A stretch of DNA of 52,507 nucleotides from Mycobacterium sp. E740 (lineage in GTDB: Bacteria > Actinomycetota > Actinomycetes > Mycobacteriales > Mycobacteriaceae): NCBI RefSeq assembly GCF_001672895.1, contig NZ_LZKP01000113.1, positions 1-52,507 on the forward strand. Reading direction: 5' to 3'. The position numbers and the translations under genes were made by a program. Below the pieces are notes generated by a model. The model was not told the origin of the DNA and made no database searches. It saw nothing but the letters and a program-made list of their open reading frames with translations. Of this stretch, positions 1 through 8,165 are shown piece by piece. Every line of letters begins with the position of its first letter. Position 1 is the stretch's first letter.

Positions 1-2
1 CG

Positions 3-584
3 CCGCGCGAGAAGGCCACGCCGATCATCATGGAGATGATGCGGTCGGTCTATCCGCACGACGACGTGTACGGCCAGTACTGCACCGTCAACGACTACAT
101 CGACTGCCCGCCCGGCGAGCTGTTCGACTACCTGGCCGACACGCGGTGTCTGGAGGAGTGGACCTACAGCCTGCGCGGCTTCACGCCGACCGAAGAGCCG
201 GGGCTGTGGCTGGCTTATGACCGGTTGGGTTCGGAGACAAAGATTTTCACCCGGACCGTCGCCAACGAGGCGGCGATGACCGTGGATTACCACTGCGCGT
301 GGGATCAGGGCAGGCATCTGTGGATGATCTACCTGATGCGCATCGTCGATGCCCGGATCGTGTTGGACAAGCCCGGTTCGGTGGTGCTCTGGACCAATTG
401 CCACCACCCGTTCTACGACCGCAACCCCTACCCGGAGACGGCCCCGCCCGAGCGGCCGGTCTGGGTCGGCGACTTCTGGGACATGTTCGGTGCCGGGCAT
501 CTCCTGGAGCTGCGCAACCTCAAAGCAATCGCCGAATACCGTTACCGCAACGGTCTTTCCGTCACGCCGGACTGGATGAGGTGA
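3..584 (+). CDS. SRPBCC (START/polyketide-cyclase-like) protein, 5' end outside window
   Basis: The frame is open to the left edge, so the true start may lie upstream; the first in-window ATG is at 30 and gives 184 aa. The early stretch GELFDYLADTRCLEEWTYSL is typical of the SRPBCC ligand-binding fold (polyketide cyclase/START group): helix, then a W-rich strand describing an altered ligand environment. A second aromatic-rich stretch (WTNCHHPFYDRNPYP) follows near the C-terminus. The family binds or cyclises hydrophobic ligands in a deep cavity and has no fixed catalytic motif, so the substrate cannot be read from sequence. Only 3 nt separate it from the ketosynthase-like gene downstream, so it is probably co-transcribed and acts in the same pathway. 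Family assignment is fairly secure; function is inferred. Confidence 0.7.
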   Translation, partial: PREKATPIIMEMMRSVYPHDDVYGQYCTVNDYIDCPPGELFDYLADTRCLEEWTYSLRGFTPTEEPGLWLAYDRLGSETKIFTRTVANEAAMTVDYHCAWDQGRHLWMIYLMRIVDARIVLDKPGSVVLWTNCHHPFYDRNPYPETAPPERPVWVGDFWDMFGAGHLLELRNLKAIAEYRYRNGLSVTPDWMR

Positions 585-587
585 GCG

Positions 588-1601
588 ATGACCGTCAGCC
601 TTGTCGACGTTTCTACCTACCTGCCGGGCGAGCCGATCGGCGCCGAGTACTACGCGCAGTTCGCCGAATCAGACGACCTGCGCGACAACCTGATGTTCCG
701 CGCGCCCAGGTTTCGGCACCATGTCACGCCCGACGAGACCGCCGTCGACATGGTCGAACGGGCGGCGGCCGGTCTGATCGAGCGCCACGGCCAGGATGCG
801 ATCGCCGGTGCGGACGTGCTCATCACCCACACTCAGATGCCCGACATGCCGTTCTACGGTGGTGGCGGAGCGATGGCGCACCGCCTCGGGATGAAGCCGG
901 ACTGGGTGCTCGATCTGCACAACGGCGGCTGCGCGGCGTTCGTTCTCGGCCTTCAGGTGGCTCGCCAGCTGCTGACGTCCGGGGCGGGCCGGTCCGCGGT
1001 GATCGCCGTCGCGCAGAACGCGGCCGGGCAGGTGTTCGACCAACCGGGGGTGCGGCGCAAGGCGCAGGCGGCGGTGCCCGGCGACGGCGCGGCCGTCGCG
1101 CTGGTGGAGGTGTCGGAGCAGTCACCCATCCTCGACGTCGAATGTCGCACCTACGGTGAGTTCGCCGGGGACATGACGATCGCGGTCGATCCGCCGCGCA
1201 AGTGGTGGCAGCCGGGGTCTGGCGAGGGGTACATCGGCTTCACCGAAAGCAAGATCACCAAAGTGCTGGCACGAGGCAACCGGCAGGTGCCCGAGGTGTC
1301 GTATGCGGTGTGCGACCGCATCGGCGTCAAGCCAGCTGATCTCGACCTGCTCGTGACCAACCAGCCGAACCGGGTCTTCCTGCGGAACTGGCGTGAAGCG
1401 CTCGAACTGCCCGCCGAACGGCACGTGGACACGTTCGACGAGTGCGGCAACCTGTTCGCCGCGGGCATCCCGATCAACCTGGACCGGGCGATCGACAGCG
1501 GGCGGCTCGCAGCGGGTGATGTCGTGCTGATGGCGGCGTTCGCGCATGCCGGTGATTTCGCGGGGGCGGCCGCCGTGCGGTGGGGAGGGCGCAGCCGATG
1601 A
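588..1601 (+). CDS. 3-oxoacyl-ACP synthase III (FabH/KAS III)-like enzyme with altered active site
   Basis: A 337-aa thiolase-fold protein matching KAS III in length and layout. The nucleophilic cysteine is C115 in HNGGCAAF. The C-terminal Asn of the triad is N288 in DECGNLF, matching the FabH GN motif. At the position of the FabH His (HQAN) this protein reads TNQPN, so N258 replaces histidine. Family members condense or transfer acyl groups from CoA or ACP. Losing the His predicts altered decarboxylation chemistry, for example acyl transfer rather than malonyl-driven condensation. It starts 3 nt after the SRPBCC gene and overlaps the aminotransferase by 4 nt (ATGA), so translation is coupled. 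It is probably not the housekeeping FabH, because it sits with biosynthetic-type genes. Confidence 0.8.
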   Translation: MTVSLVDVSTYLPGEPIGAEYYAQFAESDDLRDNLMFRAPRFRHHVTPDETAVDMVERAAAGLIERHGQDAIAGADVLITHTQMPDMPFYGGGGAMAHRLGMKPDWVLDLHNGGCAAFVLGLQVARQLLTSGAGRSAVIAVAQNAAGQVFDQPGVRRKAQAAVPGDGAAVALVEVSEQSPILDVECRTYGEFAGDMTIAVDPPRKWWQPGSGEGYIGFTESKITKVLARGNRQVPEVSYAVCDRIGVKPADLDLLVTNQPNRVFLRNWREALELPAERHVDTFDECGNLFAAGIPINLDRAIDSGRLAAGDVVLMAAFAHAGDFAGAAAVRWGGRSR

Positions 1602-2626
1602 CGACGCCGAGCCGCATCGATGTGGCGGATGACGACGGATTGCCCAGTGCCGCCGACCCGATATCGTTGGCCCTCAACGAGAATCCGTTTCCGCCGCTGC
1701 CGTCGGTGCAGTCGGCGTTGAGCGCGTCGATCGAGTCGGCGAACCGGTACCCGGAGTATCTGCCAGAGCGACTGCGGTCGTTGATCGCCGGTCGTACCGG
1801 GGTCCGCGCCGAGCAGGTCGTGATCGGCGCGGGTGCGACGGGCGTGATCATGCAGGTGCTGCACGCGTTGACCACTCCCGGCGACACCATCGTGATGGCT
1901 TCGCCGACGTTCGACGGGTATCCGATCTTCGCGCAGATGGCACGGCTGAGATCGGTGACCGTCGCGCTCGACGCCGACGGTCACCACGACCTCGACGCGA
2001 TGGCAGCCGCCGCGGCGCAGGCCAGGGTCGTGGTGGTGTGCCGGCCGCACAACCCCACCGGCACCGTGGCACCCGCCGCCGATCTCGAGCGGTTCCTGCA
2101 GCGGGTACCGGCCGACACCGTGGTGCTGCTCGACGAGGCCTATGTCGAGTTCGTGGCGCCGGAATGTCGCATCGACAGCGCCGGTGTCGTCGCAAGGTAT
2201 CCCAATGTCGTAGTGGTGCGGACGTTCTCCAAGGCCTACGGCCTCGCCGGACTGCGGATCGGGTACGGGTTCTGCGCACCGGGGCTGGCCCGCCGATTAT
2301 GGACGATGCAGCTGCCGTTCGGAGTGGCAACCACCGCACTGGCCGCGGTGAGCGCCTCCTTCGAATCGGAATCCGAACTCCGCCAACGTATTTGCGCGAT
2401 CACCGCAGAGCGCAGGCATCTGCGGATGCGACTGCGGTCGATGGGCGTGTGCAGCACCGAGAGCAACGCCAATTTCGTGTACCTGCCGCCATGCGTCCAC
2501 CCCTGGCAGCAGGTGTTCGACACGATCCGGGTCCGGCACTACGCCGACGGCGGCGTGCGCATCACCGTCGGTGACCGCAGATCCACCCGCGCAGTCGTGG
2601 CGGCGGTGGCCCGGGTCGTGGGCTGA
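1598..2626 (+). CDS. PLP-dependent aminotransferase, HisC/aromatic aminotransferase-like
   Basis: A fold-type I aminotransferase of 342 aa, with PLP phosphate site GAGATG (77-82), N152 in RPHNPTG, D179 in LLDEAY and the Schiff-base lysine K212 in FSKAYGLAGLR. This set of motifs is that of histidinol-phosphate/aromatic aminotransferases. The ATG at 1598 overlaps the stop of the ketosynthase-like gene (ATGA) and has a GGGAGG-type ribosome site upstream; an in-frame GTG at 1580 is the alternative start. Its place in an operon with an SRPBCC protein and a KAS III-like enzyme, away from other his genes, suggests it aminates a pathway intermediate rather than serving histidine synthesis. The actual substrate is unknown. 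Confidence 0.85.
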   Translation: MTTPSRIDVADDDGLPSAADPISLALNENPFPPLPSVQSALSASIESANRYPEYLPERLRSLIAGRTGVRAEQVVIGAGATGVIMQVLHALTTPGDTIVMASPTFDGYPIFAQMARLRSVTVALDADGHHDLDAMAAAAAQARVVVVCRPHNPTGTVAPAADLERFLQRVPADTVVLLDEAYVEFVAPECRIDSAGVVARYPNVVVVRTFSKAYGLAGLRIGYGFCAPGLARRLWTMQLPFGVATTALAAVSASFESESELRQRICAITAERRHLRMRLRSMGVCSTESNANFVYLPPCVHPWQQVFDTIRVRHYADGGVRITVGDRRSTRAVVAAVARVVG

Positions 2627-2665
2627 AACCCGCTGCGCCCGCCTACGCATGCGGTATGAAGAGGC

Positions 2666-3184
2666 GTGCCCCGAGAAGCGTCACGACCTCCGCGGCCGGA
2701 CGACGACCCGATCGCGCTCGCGCGCGCCAATTGGGAACGCAGCGGCTGGGAGAAGGTCGCCGACGGCATGGTCGCGGTGACGTCGGTGATGCGGGCGCAC
2801 CAGATTCTGCTGGCGCGGGTCGAAAGTGCCTTGCGGCCATACGACCTGAGCTTCTCCCGGTTCGAATTGCTGCGGCTGTTGGCGTTCAGCCGCAACGGCG
2901 CGCTGCCGATCACCAAGGCATCCGACCGGTTGCAGGTGCACGTCACCAGCGTCACCCACGCGATCCGGCGGCTGGAGTCCGACGGCCTGGTGGAGCGGGT
3001 CCCGCACCCGACTGACGGGCGCACCACGCTGGTGCAGATCACCGACCTCGGCCGGTCCACCGTCGAGGACGCTACCGTGACCCTGAACAACGAGGTGTTC
3101 GCCGACATCGGCATGTCCGATGCCGAGTCACGCGCGTTGACGGATTCGATCCAGACGCTGCGCCGCAACTCGGGGGATTTCTGA
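2666..3184 (+). CDS. MarR-family transcriptional regulator
   Basis: A 172-aa winged-helix regulator. The core matches MarR: a dimerisation helix with MVAVTSVMRAHQILLARVES, the DNA-recognition segment ITKASDRLQVHVTSVTHAIR, and the wing SDGLVERVPHPTDGRTT, whose D-x-R is the MarR signature. The start is a GTG 39 nt after the aminotransferase stop, so it is likely the last gene of that operon and a candidate regulator of it. MarR proteins are usually dimeric repressors released by small aromatic or lipophilic ligands. The ligand is unknown. The short N-terminal extension (about 25 aa, Pro/Arg-rich) makes the exact start uncertain. Confidence 0.85.
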   Translation: MPREASRPPRPDDDPIALARANWERSGWEKVADGMVAVTSVMRAHQILLARVESALRPYDLSFSRFELLRLLAFSRNGALPITKASDRLQVHVTSVTHAIRRLESDGLVERVPHPTDGRTTLVQITDLGRSTVEDATVTLNNEVFADIGMSDAESRALTDSIQTLRRNSGDF

Positions 3185-3262
3185 GGCACGCGCATTTCCC
3201 CGCCGAAATAGCATTCCTGGTCGTGATCCGGGTGGTTTTACAGCCCTGGCTTCTCGCTCGCG
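3185..3262. other. Convergent intergenic gap
   Basis: A 78-nt gap between the tail of the MarR gene and the tail of the kinase gene. I see no strong hairpin or other element in it. Confidence 0.4.
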
Positions 3263-4492
3263 CTAAGGAGTGAGCGCCGATGGCAGCGGAATCGTCGCCG
3301 TGACCGCGGTACCCGCGCCCGGACGTGACCTGATGTTGAGCCGGCCGCCGACGATCTCGGCGCGCTCGGCCATCGACAACAGCCCGTAACCACCCATCTC
3401 GTCGCCACCCAGCGGATGTTCGAAGGTGTCGAAACCTATTCCGTCGTCGATGATCTCGAGCCGGGCAACATCCCCGTTGTCGCCGGCGTCGACCGTGAAC
3501 AGCAAGTGCGCCGACGTCGCCTTGGCGTGTTTGACGACGTTCTGCAGGCACTCCTGCGCGATCCGGTACAGCGCGAGCTCGATGTGGTCGGGCAGCCGCC
3601 GCTCGGCGAGATCCACCTCGATACCGACCTGCGGTATCGAGCGCGCCAGGCTGGCCAGCCCGCCGGCCAGCCCGAGGTCGTCGAGCACCGGCGGGCGCAG
3701 CCCACTGATCGCCGCGCGCGCCTCCTGAAGGGTGAGGTCGACCAATTCGCGTGCCTTGCCGAGTTGTTCGGCCACGGCGTCGGGATCGTCGGACCTGGTG
3801 GCCGCATCCAGCCGATAGGACAGGGTGACCAGGCGCTGCGAGATACCGTCGTGGATATCGCCTGCGAGGCGGCGCCGTTCGAGCTCCTGGGCCTCGATCA
3901 CCTGCTCGACGAAGTTCTCGTGCGCCCGCTCGCGGGCCACCAGTTGCCGGTGCAGCCGGGCCTGGTGCATGGCGCCGGCGATCAGCCTGCCGATCACCAC
4001 CAGCAGGTCGACGTCGCGTTCGGCGAACTCGCGGCGCTCGACGGTGTGCACGTTGAGCACGCCAACCAGGCCGCCGGGGTCGGTCTCCATCGGCACCGAA
4101 ACCATCGACGTGAAGTCCGAACCCCGCAAGGACTGGAACGGCATGTAGCGCGGATCGGACTCCTTGTCTTCGGTGATGACGACGGGCTCGCGGTGGCTGG
4201 CCACCCAACCCGAAATACCTTGCCCCAGTGGCAGTCTGATCTTGCCGATCTGCGAGTCGAACGGTGGCGTTGCACCGGCCAGGGTCAGCGACCGGTCACT
4301 GTCGTCGAGCACGTGCACGAAGCACACGTCGCTGGCAGTGGCCGCGGTGATCATTCGGGCGGCCGCGGCCGCGAGCGGTTCGACGCCCGGGCCCTTCGAC
4401 GCGGCCTGGATCAGCTCGCGCAGCAGCGCCAGCTCGCGGTCGGCGGCGAGCGCATACTGGCTGAGCTCGCGCACGGCGTCGGGCTGGCTCAT
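3263..4492 (-). CDS. GAF-domain sensor histidine kinase (NarL/DesK-type, HisKA_3)
   Basis: A 409-aa soluble sensor kinase. Residues about 25-175 form a GAF domain (SDVCFVHVLDD, later GVLNVHTVERREF). The phosphoacceptor is H214 in the HisKA_3 motif GDIHDGISQRL. The C-terminal half carries the HATPase boxes (ECLQNVVKHAKA, DDGIGFDTF, GYGLLSMAERA). No transmembrane segment is seen, so it senses a cytoplasmic signal. The ATG at 4492 overlaps the response-regulator stop (ATGA), and the pair is one transcription unit with the regulator first. GAF kinases of this class can bind heme, nucleotides or other ligands. No ligand can be inferred here. Confidence 0.9.
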   Translation of the reverse strand: MSQPDAVRELSQYALAADRELALLRELIQAASKGPGVEPLAAAAARMITAATASDVCFVHVLDDSDRSLTLAGATPPFDSQIGKIRLPLGQGISGWVASHREPVVITEDKESDPRYMPFQSLRGSDFTSMVSVPMETDPGGLVGVLNVHTVERREFAERDVDLLVVIGRLIAGAMHQARLHRQLVARERAHENFVEQVIEAQELERRRLAGDIHDGISQRLVTLSYRLDAATRSDDPDAVAEQLGKARELVDLTLQEARAAISGLRPPVLDDLGLAGGLASLARSIPQVGIEVDLAERRLPDHIELALYRIAQECLQNVVKHAKATSAHLLFTVDAGDNGDVARLEIIDDGIGFDTFEHPLGGDEMGGYGLLSMAERAEIVGGRLNIRSRPGAGTAVTATIPLPSALTP

Positions 4493-5151
4493 TGATATAT
4501 GCCTTCGCGCAGCGCGGTCGCCACGGCGCCGGTGCGGTCGCTCACGCCGAGCTTGCGGTAGATCGAGCTCAGATGCGTCTTGACCGTCTCGTCGCCGATC
4601 ACGAGCTTCGTGGCGATCGCCCGGTTGGACAGCCCGTTGACGACGAACGACAGGATCTCGCTTTCGCGTTGGGTCAAGCCCTGACGGGCGCCCGGCCAGA
4701 ACTCGTCGCGCTGCAGCCGCGCGGCGGTGTCGACGGCCCGCGCCGCCATACCCGGATCGATCGCGGTCTCGCCGCGGTGCACGAACTCGAGCTGGCGCAC
4801 CAACTCGTCGCTGCTGATGCTCTTGAGTAGGTACCCCGATGCGCCGACGCGCAGCGCCTGGAACAGGTACTGCTCGTCGTCGTAGACCGACAGCATGACG
4901 ACCTTGCGGTCGGCGTCGCGGTCGCGCAGCTCGGCGCACAGGTCCAGGCCGCTCGCGCCTTGCATGCGAACGTCGCACAACACGATGTCGGGGTCGAGTT
5001 CCTCGATGACGGCGACCGCGCGCTCGGCGCCCACCGCCTGCCCGACGACCTGTACCCGGTCGGCGAACGCCGCGAGCATGGCTTTGAGCCCCTCGATGAC
5101 CATCTCGTGGTCGTCGACCAGCACAAGGCGCACCGGTGGGCTGCTCGACAT
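4489..5151 (-). CDS. NarL/FixJ-family response regulator
   Basis: A 220-aa response regulator. The receiver domain begins LVLVDDHEMV and its phosphorylation site is D60 in DIVLCDVRMQG. The C-terminal LuxR-type helix-turn-helix (about 152-212) contains LTQRESEILSFVVNGLSN and TVKTHLSSIYRKLGV. The ATG at 5151 is preceded by an AGGTAGGTG stretch that can act as ribosome site. It overlaps the partner kinase by 4 nt, so the pair is a cognate two-component system. It is divergent from the HAD-like gene across 94 nt. Confidence 0.9.
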   Translation of the reverse strand: MSSSPPVRLVLVDDHEMVIEGLKAMLAAFADRVQVVGQAVGAERAVAVIEELDPDIVLCDVRMQGASGLDLCAELRDRDADRKVVMLSVYDDEQYLFQALRVGASGYLLKSISSDELVRQLEFVHRGETAIDPGMAARAVDTAARLQRDEFWPGARQGLTQRESEILSFVVNGLSNRAIATKLVIGDETVKTHLSSIYRKLGVSDRTGAVATALREGIYQ

Positions 5152-5245
5152 GTCACCTACCTTAGAGGTGTCATTTCCCAGGTAGAGGATCCTGGCGGGG
5201 CAAGTCGCCACCGACGATCCCCCGATTGGGGGAGGTTGGAAAAGC

Positions 5246-6082
5246 GTGAGATCGGCCACCCTAGTGCCCATGCCGACAACGCAGGAGACTACGTGGCGCG
5301 CGGGCCGGTTCTGGTGGGACAGTTCCCCCCATGGAGCAGGGCCGGCTTCGGGCTGTTCGGTGCGCGCGGTGGTGTTCGACCTCGACGCCCTGACCGACAT
5401 CGAATGCGACGGCCATCGGGAGGCGTACAACGCCGCGTTCCGGGCGCACGGCCTGGACTGTCACTGGACGGTGGCCCGGTACCGCCAGCTCCTGGCGCTG
5501 ACGGACGAGCGCCAGCGGATCGCTGCGGAGTTGCGCAAGTGCTGCGTGGCGACGGAGTCCGACGTGCTGACGGCGCTGCTGGCCGACGAGATCTACGCGA
5601 CCAAGACCATGATGTTCGACGAGCTGATCCTCGAGCGTGACCTCGCGCCGCGCCCTGGGCTGGTCGACTTCGTGATGGACGCGGTCGGCGCCGGCGTCCA
5701 GGTGGCCGTCGTGGTGAACGGTCAGCGCGGCTGGGCCGAGCCGCTGGTCCGCCAGCTCGCCGGGGAGGGACTGGTCGAGGTCGTGGTCAGCGCGGAGGAC
5801 GTCGTCAAGCCGATGCCCGACGCCGAGGCACACCGGCACGCACTGTGGGAACTCGGCGTGGCCGCCGAGGACGCGGTGGCCGTCACGGGCTCGGCCTCAG
5901 GGCTGCGCGCGGCGACCGCTGCCGGCGTTGCGCCCATCGTCATCACCGGCGAAGGCACCCCCGACATCCCGACCGCAATGGCGGTGCGACCGGACTTCGC
6001 CGGCGACAGCCCACTCCAGCTCGCCGACTGCCAGCGCCTGCACGCGAATTGGTGGAAAGTCCGCAAACCTTCAGCTGCGTAG
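5246..6082 (+). CDS. HAD-superfamily-like protein with degenerate catalytic motifs
   Basis: A 278-aa protein with a HAD-hydrolase layout. Motif I is VVFDLDAL with D45 and D47; the cap lies at about 55-135. Motif II has N158 (VVVNGQ) where Ser/Thr is usual. Motif III is K188 in KPMPD. Motif IV reads VTGSASG (T214-G219) instead of the acidic EDSxxG, so the Mg2+ ligands are missing. It resembles beta-phosphoglucomutase/phosphatase-type HADs but is probably weakly active or non-catalytic. The GTG at 5246 has GGAGG 10 nt upstream. In-frame alternatives at 5264, 5270 and 5360 exist, and a start at 5360 would remove an N-terminus with no family match. Confidence 0.7.
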   Translation: MRSATLVPMPTTQETTWRAGRFWWDSSPHGAGPASGCSVRAVVFDLDALTDIECDGHREAYNAAFRAHGLDCHWTVARYRQLLALTDERQRIAAELRKCCVATESDVLTALLADEIYATKTMMFDELILERDLAPRPGLVDFVMDAVGAGVQVAVVVNGQRGWAEPLVRQLAGEGLVEVVVSAEDVVKPMPDAEAHRHALWELGVAAEDAVAVTGSASGLRAATAAGVAPIVITGEGTPDIPTAMAVRPDFAGDSPLQLADCQRLHANWWKVRKPSAA

Positions 6083-6097
6083 CTGTCAGAAAGCAAG

Positions 6098-6967
6098 TCA
6101 GCGCAGCAGCTCGATGACAGCGCTGAAGTCCTTGTCGGCGTGCTGGTCGGCGAACCTCGCGTAGATCTCGGCGGCGTGGCTGCCCAGCGGGGCGTTCGCG
6201 CCGGTCGACTCGACTGCGGCCATCGCCAGCCCGAGATCCTTGTTCATCAGCGCGGTCGCGAACCCCGGCCTGAAGTCGTTGTTCGCCGGTGAGGTCGGAA
6301 CCGGGCCGGGCACAGGGCAATTCGTGTGCACGGACCAGCAGTTGCCGGTGGCCCCGGTGATCACGTCGAACAGCGACTGTGCCGACAGTCCCAGCTTGTC
6401 GGCGAGCACGAACGCCTCGCCGACCGCGATCTGCTGCACCGCGAGCACCATGTTGTTACACAGCTTCGCGGCCTGCCCGGTCCCCGAGCCACCACAGTGA
6501 ATGATCTTGCCCGCCAACGGCTCCAGCACCGGACGTGCCCGCTCCACCGCAGCGTCGTCACCGCCGACCATGAACGCCAGCGTGCCCGCCGTCGCGCCCT
6601 TCACCCCGCCGGAAACCGGGGCGTCGAGTTGCGCGAACCCGTGATCGCCCGCCTGCTGATTGATGGCGCGTGCGTCGTCGACCGAGATGGTCGAGGTGTC
6701 GATGAACAGTGCGCCGTCCTTCGCGGCGGGCAGCACTTCGGCGTAGCAGGCTCTGACGATGTCGCCGTTGGGCAGCGACGTGATGACGACGTCCGCGTCG
6801 GCGACCGCCTCGGCACCGCTGCCGAAAACCGATGCACCCTTCTCGGCGGCGGCGTCCTTCAGTGCGGGCACCGGGTCGAAGCCGTGCACGGTCTGCCCGG
6901 CGGCAACGAGGTTCGCCGCCATCGGACCGCCCATATGGCCCAACCCCAAGAACGCGATCGTCGTCAT
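6098..6967 (-). CDS. mmsB: 3-hydroxyisobutyrate dehydrogenase
   Basis: A 289-aa beta-hydroxyacid dehydrogenase. The N-terminal Rossmann motif is FLGLGHMGGPMA. The substrate motif DAPVSGGVKGATAGTL and the catalytic-lysine helix GQAAKLCNNMVLA follow. The enzyme oxidises 3-hydroxyisobutyrate to methylmalonate semialdehyde with NAD+ in valine degradation. It is the third gene of a minus-strand operon behind the aldehyde dehydrogenase and the acyl-CoA dehydrogenase, the same order as M. tuberculosis Rv0753c-Rv0752c-Rv0751c. Length is normal for the family. Confidence 0.93.
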   Translation of the reverse strand: MTTIAFLGLGHMGGPMAANLVAAGQTVHGFDPVPALKDAAAEKGASVFGSGAEAVADADVVITSLPNGDIVRACYAEVLPAAKDGALFIDTSTISVDDARAINQQAGDHGFAQLDAPVSGGVKGATAGTLAFMVGGDDAAVERARPVLEPLAGKIIHCGGSGTGQAAKLCNNMVLAVQQIAVGEAFVLADKLGLSAQSLFDVITGATGNCWSVHTNCPVPGPVPTSPANNDFRPGFATALMNKDLGLAMAAVESTGANAPLGSHAAEIYARFADQHADKDFSAVIELLR

Positions 6968-6982
6968 CTGCTCTCCGTTCCG

Positions 6983-8149
6983 TTACGCTGACGCCCGCAC
7001 CTTCGCGGCCTCCGACCGCCCGACGACCACGCGCATGATCTCGTTGGTGCCCTCGAGGATTCGGTGCACCCGGAGGTCGCGAACGATCTTCTCCAGGCCG
7101 TACTCCGCCAGGTATCCGTAGCCGCCGTGCAGTTGCAGCGCCTGATCGGCAACCGTGAAGCACGAATCGGTGACGTAGCGCTTGGCCATCGCACACAACT
7201 CGACCTTGTCCGGGTGGTTGTCGTCGAGCGCGCGCGCCGCGCGCCACAACAGGTTTCGCGACGTCTCCAACGCGGTGGCCATGTCGGCGAGGGTGAACCG
7301 GATCGTGGGCTCGTCGAGCAGCGGACCGCCGAACGCCTCCCGGTCGCGGACATACGCGGCGGCCTTGTCATAGGCGGCCTGCGCGCCGCCGAGCGAGCAC
7401 GCTGCGATGTTCAGCCGCCCGCCGTTGAGCCCGTTCATCGCGATCCCGAAGCCTGCGCCCTCACCGTCGGCGCCTCCGAGCATCGCCTCGGCAGGTACCC
7501 GGACACCTTCGAAGATCACCTGCGCGGTGGGCTGCGCGTGCCAGCCCATCTTGACTTCAGCGCCGCCGAAACTCAGTCCGGGCGCGCCCTTTTCGACCAG
7601 GAACGACGAAATTCCGCGGGGACCTTCGCCACCGGTGCGGGCCATCACGATGTAGACATCGGACGAGCCGGCACCGGAGATGAACTGCTTGACCCCGTCG
7701 AGGACATAATGGTCACCGTCACGCACAGCTTTGGTGCGCAATGCGCCGGCGTCGGACCCGGCGCCCGGTTCTGTCAGGCAGTAACTGGCGATCAGCTCCA
7801 TCGACGCCAGCCGCGGCACCCAGGACTTGCGCTGTTCGTCGGTGCCGTACGTGTCGATCATCCAGGCGCACATGTTGTGGATCGACAAGAACGCGGCGAC
7901 GGCCGGGTCCGCGGTCGACAGCTGCTCGAAGATGCGCACCGCGTCCAGCCGTCGCAACTCGCTGCCACCGGCGTCGTCACGGCAGTAGATCGCCGCCATC
8001 CCGAGTTCGGCGGCCTCGCGCAACACGTCGGTGGGGAAGTGCTTGGCCGCATCCCATTCCAAAGCGTTTGGCGCAAGCCGTTTTTCGGCGAACGCGGCCG
8101 CCGTCTCGGCGATCACGCGCTCGTCGTCGTCCAAGCCGAAGTAGTCCAT
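6983..8149 (-). CDS. fadE9: Acyl-CoA dehydrogenase (isobutyryl-CoA dehydrogenase type)
   Basis: A 388-aa FAD acyl-CoA dehydrogenase. Signatures are CLTEPGAGSDAGALRT (flavin/substrate site), GLNGGRLNIAACSLGGAQ, LQLHGGYGYLAEYGLEK and the C-terminal RILEGTNEIMR, whose Glu is the catalytic base in short/branched-chain members. Its place between mmsA and mmsB points to isobutyryl-CoA oxidation to methacrylyl-CoA in valine catabolism. It lies 15 nt from mmsB and 16 nt from mmsA, so one transcript is expected. Substrate is inferred from context. Confidence 0.9.
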   Translation of the reverse strand: MDYFGLDDDERVIAETAAAFAEKRLAPNALEWDAAKHFPTDVLREAAELGMAAIYCRDDAGGSELRRLDAVRIFEQLSTADPAVAAFLSIHNMCAWMIDTYGTDEQRKSWVPRLASMELIASYCLTEPGAGSDAGALRTKAVRDGDHYVLDGVKQFISGAGSSDVYIVMARTGGEGPRGISSFLVEKGAPGLSFGGAEVKMGWHAQPTAQVIFEGVRVPAEAMLGGADGEGAGFGIAMNGLNGGRLNIAACSLGGAQAAYDKAAAYVRDREAFGGPLLDEPTIRFTLADMATALETSRNLLWRAARALDDNHPDKVELCAMAKRYVTDSCFTVADQALQLHGGYGYLAEYGLEKIVRDLRVHRILEGTNEIMRVVVGRSEAAKVRASA

Positions 8150-8165
8150 CGAGGTGCCTTGCGGC

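Noticed and set aside
3263..4978. Longer start for the GAF kinase
   Set aside because: The added residues are the response-regulator gene in another frame; ATG at 4492 overlaps the regulator stop as expected.
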